This document shows, one piece after another, positions 22,088-23,262 of a DNA stretch of 23,262 nucleotides. Made by a program: the position numbers and the translations under genes. The DNA lies in assembly GCA_964537875.1 (NCBI GenBank), contig CAZIDN010000057.1:1-23262 (forward strand). The letters run 5' to 3'. Source of the DNA: JAPKZH01 sp964537875 (lineage in GTDB: Bacteria; Acidobacteriota; Aminicenantia; Aminicenantales; UBA4085). The first letter of the stretch is position 1; each line of letters opens with the position of its first letter. Under the pieces are notes generated by a model. The model was given only the letters and a program-made list of their open reading frames with translations, was not told the origin of the DNA and ran no database searches.

Positions 22088-22981
22088 TTATACGTCCTCT
22101 TCGATGAGCTGTATATCGTTGAGGGCCGCCCTGCCCAGACCCATCCGAGATGCGGTCTGGATATAAAGCGGCTCCCGGTTGTCTTCGGCCAGGGTGGGAA
22201 GGCCCTGGGCTTTTCTCAGCTTCTCGATGATCTGCCATCCGATAAAGTCGGCGGCCACGGGGTCCAAGCTGAAAATGAGGCTTTCGTATCTTTCCGCCCA
22301 GCGGGCATGATACGAAGGCCCCCGGTGATATTGAACGATCAGGGCGTCGAGGATTGTCAGACGGTGTTTGGTTTTGATCACCGGCATATCGAAGAGCTCG
22401 GCGACGTAGGGATTGCAGTTTAAATCGTGGTATTTGTTGGGGTTGTGGATCGCCCCAAAATAGTTTTTCATGCCGGCCGTGATTCCCGCCAGCCCGTGGT
22501 CTTTGAGAACGGCCAGGCTGACCGAGGCGGTGACGAAGTCCGACTGGATGGTGGAAAATAGGCTCCCGATATTCAGGTGGATAAGCGGCTCCGATGTATA
22601 ACCGGCTCCTGCCGCGTCCGTGCCGAAAATGCGGAGTCCGCTGCCCGCGTGGAGTTTGTATCCGGCCTCTTTCAGCTCGTCGTTTGTCCTGTCCCAGATG
22701 ACGATATTTTTTTCGGGGAGGCCGCTCTTAGCCAGCAGCCTGGAGAAGGGGAAGGCGACATCGGGAAGCGTGGTGAGTCGTCGTCCGGCGATCGTGTTGA
22801 TCTTGATTCCGACCCGGTCAGAAGGGCGAAAAAGCGAGCTGAGCCCCGCTGCGGCGGAGGATTGCCCGGTGAGCAGCTGGATTCCGCGGTCGTACATGCG
22901 CTGGATGATCGCTGGATTGATATCCCCTTCGGCGCGGAGAACTCCCCTGCCTCTCACCCGAACGACTTTCACCGCGGCCAT
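22088..22981 (-). CDS. DUF362 domain protein
   Basis: This 297-residue protein has the DUF362 features: DRVGIKINTIAGRRLTTLPDVAFPFSRLL, an NIVIWDRTNDELKEAGY segment, TASVSLAVLKDHGLAGITAGMKNYFGAIHNP, and DPVAADFIGWQIIEKLR near the end. DUF362 proteins are uncharacterised, often redox-associated, and some carry ferredoxin domains; this one has none. The ATG at 22981 has a poor ribosome binding site, and an in-frame TGA at 22988-22990 blocks any longer start. Many relatives carry a Tat leader, so the N-terminus may be truncated here or secretion may be absent. It is the first gene of a three-gene operon with the radical SAM and SpeE-like proteins, which suggests a shared pathway. Confidence 0.85.
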   Translation of the reverse strand: MAAVKVVRVRGRGVLRAEGDINPAIIQRMYDRGIQLLTGQSSAAAGLSSLFRPSDRVGIKINTIAGRRLTTLPDVAFPFSRLLAKSGLPEKNIVIWDRTNDELKEAGYKLHAGSGLRIFGTDAAGAGYTSEPLIHLNIGSLFSTIQSDFVTASVSLAVLKDHGLAGITAGMKNYFGAIHNPNKYHDLNCNPYVAELFDMPVIKTKHRLTILDALIVQYHRGPSYHARWAERYESLIFSLDPVAADFIGWQIIEKLRKAQGLPTLAEDNREPLYIQTASRMGLGRAALNDIQLIEEDV

Positions 22982-23042
22982 CCGATTTCAAATTACTCCA
23001 GCTCCTCCATGAAGTCAATAATAAGGAGCTCGGAACATGTGC

Positions 23043-23054
23043 TTCCTTAAGGAA
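23043..23054. repeat. 12-base perfect palindrome upstream of the DUF362 gene
   Basis: TTCCTTAAGGAA lies about 60 bases upstream of the DUF362 start. It could be an operator half-site pair or chance; there is no clear promoter next to it. Confidence 0.35.
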
Positions 23055-23097
23055 ATAAGGCAAAAAGATTTTTAAATAGCGATATTAATCCCCCCTT

Positions 23098-23121
23098 CCC
23101 CCCTTGGACAATCAAGGGGGG
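23098..23121. repeat. Strong hairpin with 9-base stem
   Basis: CCCCCCTTG (23098-23106), a 6-base loop and CAAGGGGGG (23113-23121) form a perfect stem. It is not followed by a T-run on either strand, so it is more like a dispersed palindromic repeat than a rho-independent terminator. Confidence 0.5.
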
Positions 23122-23130
23122 AGATAGAAA

Positions 23131-23150
23131 GGTCGGTCCTGTCACCGACC
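23131..23150. repeat. Hairpin with 7-base stem
   Basis: GGTCGGT (23131-23137), loop CCTGTC, ACCGACC (23144-23150). It lies 9 bases after the 9-base hairpin and may belong to the same element. Confidence 0.4.
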
Positions 23151-23229
23151 AGCCCCATCGTCGCCACCCCACTCTATTTTATTCGCAACATGTTCCTTAC
23201 TAATAATTAATTAAAATGACATCTCCGTT

Positions 23230-23251
23230 CGGGCGGCGCTTAGGCCGCCCG
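23230..23251. repeat. GC-rich hairpin with 8-base stem at window end
   Basis: CGGGCGGC (23230-23237), a 6-base loop and GCCGCCCG (23244-23251). No T-run follows inside the window, and its role is not clear. Confidence 0.4.
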
Positions 23252-23262
23252 TAGCCCCCGGG

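Noticed and set aside
1..23262. Search by eye for tRNA, rRNA and CRISPR arrays
   Set aside because: I saw no regularly spaced direct repeats and no recognisable tRNA or rRNA segments; small or divergent RNAs could be missed.

Overview
All recognisable genes lie on the minus strand, so transcription runs from high to low coordinates. The gene content suggests an obligately anaerobic, non-photosynthetic bacterium with flavin-based and ferredoxin-based energy metabolism. DUF2911, PIG-L deacetylase and Hdr/Flx genes together would fit an Acidobacteriota or Aminicenantes-like lineage. This assignment is an inference from gene types only, because there is no rRNA or other marker gene in the window.

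Layout from high to low coordinates. (1) 23262-22982 is a non-coding end rich in hairpins. (2) 22981-18806 is a tight three-gene operon: a DUF362 protein, a radical SAM protein of the AmmeMemoRadiSam/PflA-like type with a twin-arginine leader, and a large membrane protein with a central spermidine-synthase-like domain. (3) 18805-18289 is a gap holding a nested inverted-repeat element, 18405-18736, and next to it a TTGACA promoter. (4) 18288-6347 is one 13-gene redox operon: hdrC, hdrB, korD, korA, korB, korC, hdrA, flxD (mvhD-like), flxC, flxB, flxA, a three-cluster Fe-S protein and a fumarate-reductase-type flavoprotein. (5) 6346-5886 is a gap with no clear gene. (6) 5885-3227 is a MacB-type ABC transporter ATPase and permease plus a small membrane-anchored protein. 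(7) 3251-2985 is a remnant of an M28-type peptidase. (8) 2953-1958 is an alpha/alpha-toroid (prenyltransferase/squalene-cyclase-like) protein whose promoter places the transcript start at its GTG codon. (9) 1834-1211 is a SAM methyltransferase. (10) 1022-384 is a secreted DUF2911 protein. (11) 268-1 is the start of a PIG-L family deacetylase cut by the window edge.

The centrepiece is the redox operon. FlxA-D and HdrA-C together resemble known NADH-dependent electron-bifurcating Flx-Hdr systems. Here they are combined with a four-subunit 2-oxoacid:ferredoxin oxidoreductase, placed between hdrA and hdrBC, and with a soluble two-subunit fumarate reductase/succinate dehydrogenase-like pair that has no membrane anchor. 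A reasonable model is that NADH electrons enter at FlxA and split at the HdrA flavin. The high-potential branch would go through HdrBC to a disulfide or to fumarate. The low-potential branch would go to ferredoxin, which the Kor enzyme makes or uses. The physical complex and the direction of flow are inference. The DUF362/radical SAM/SpeE-like operon is the second candidate for an undescribed system.
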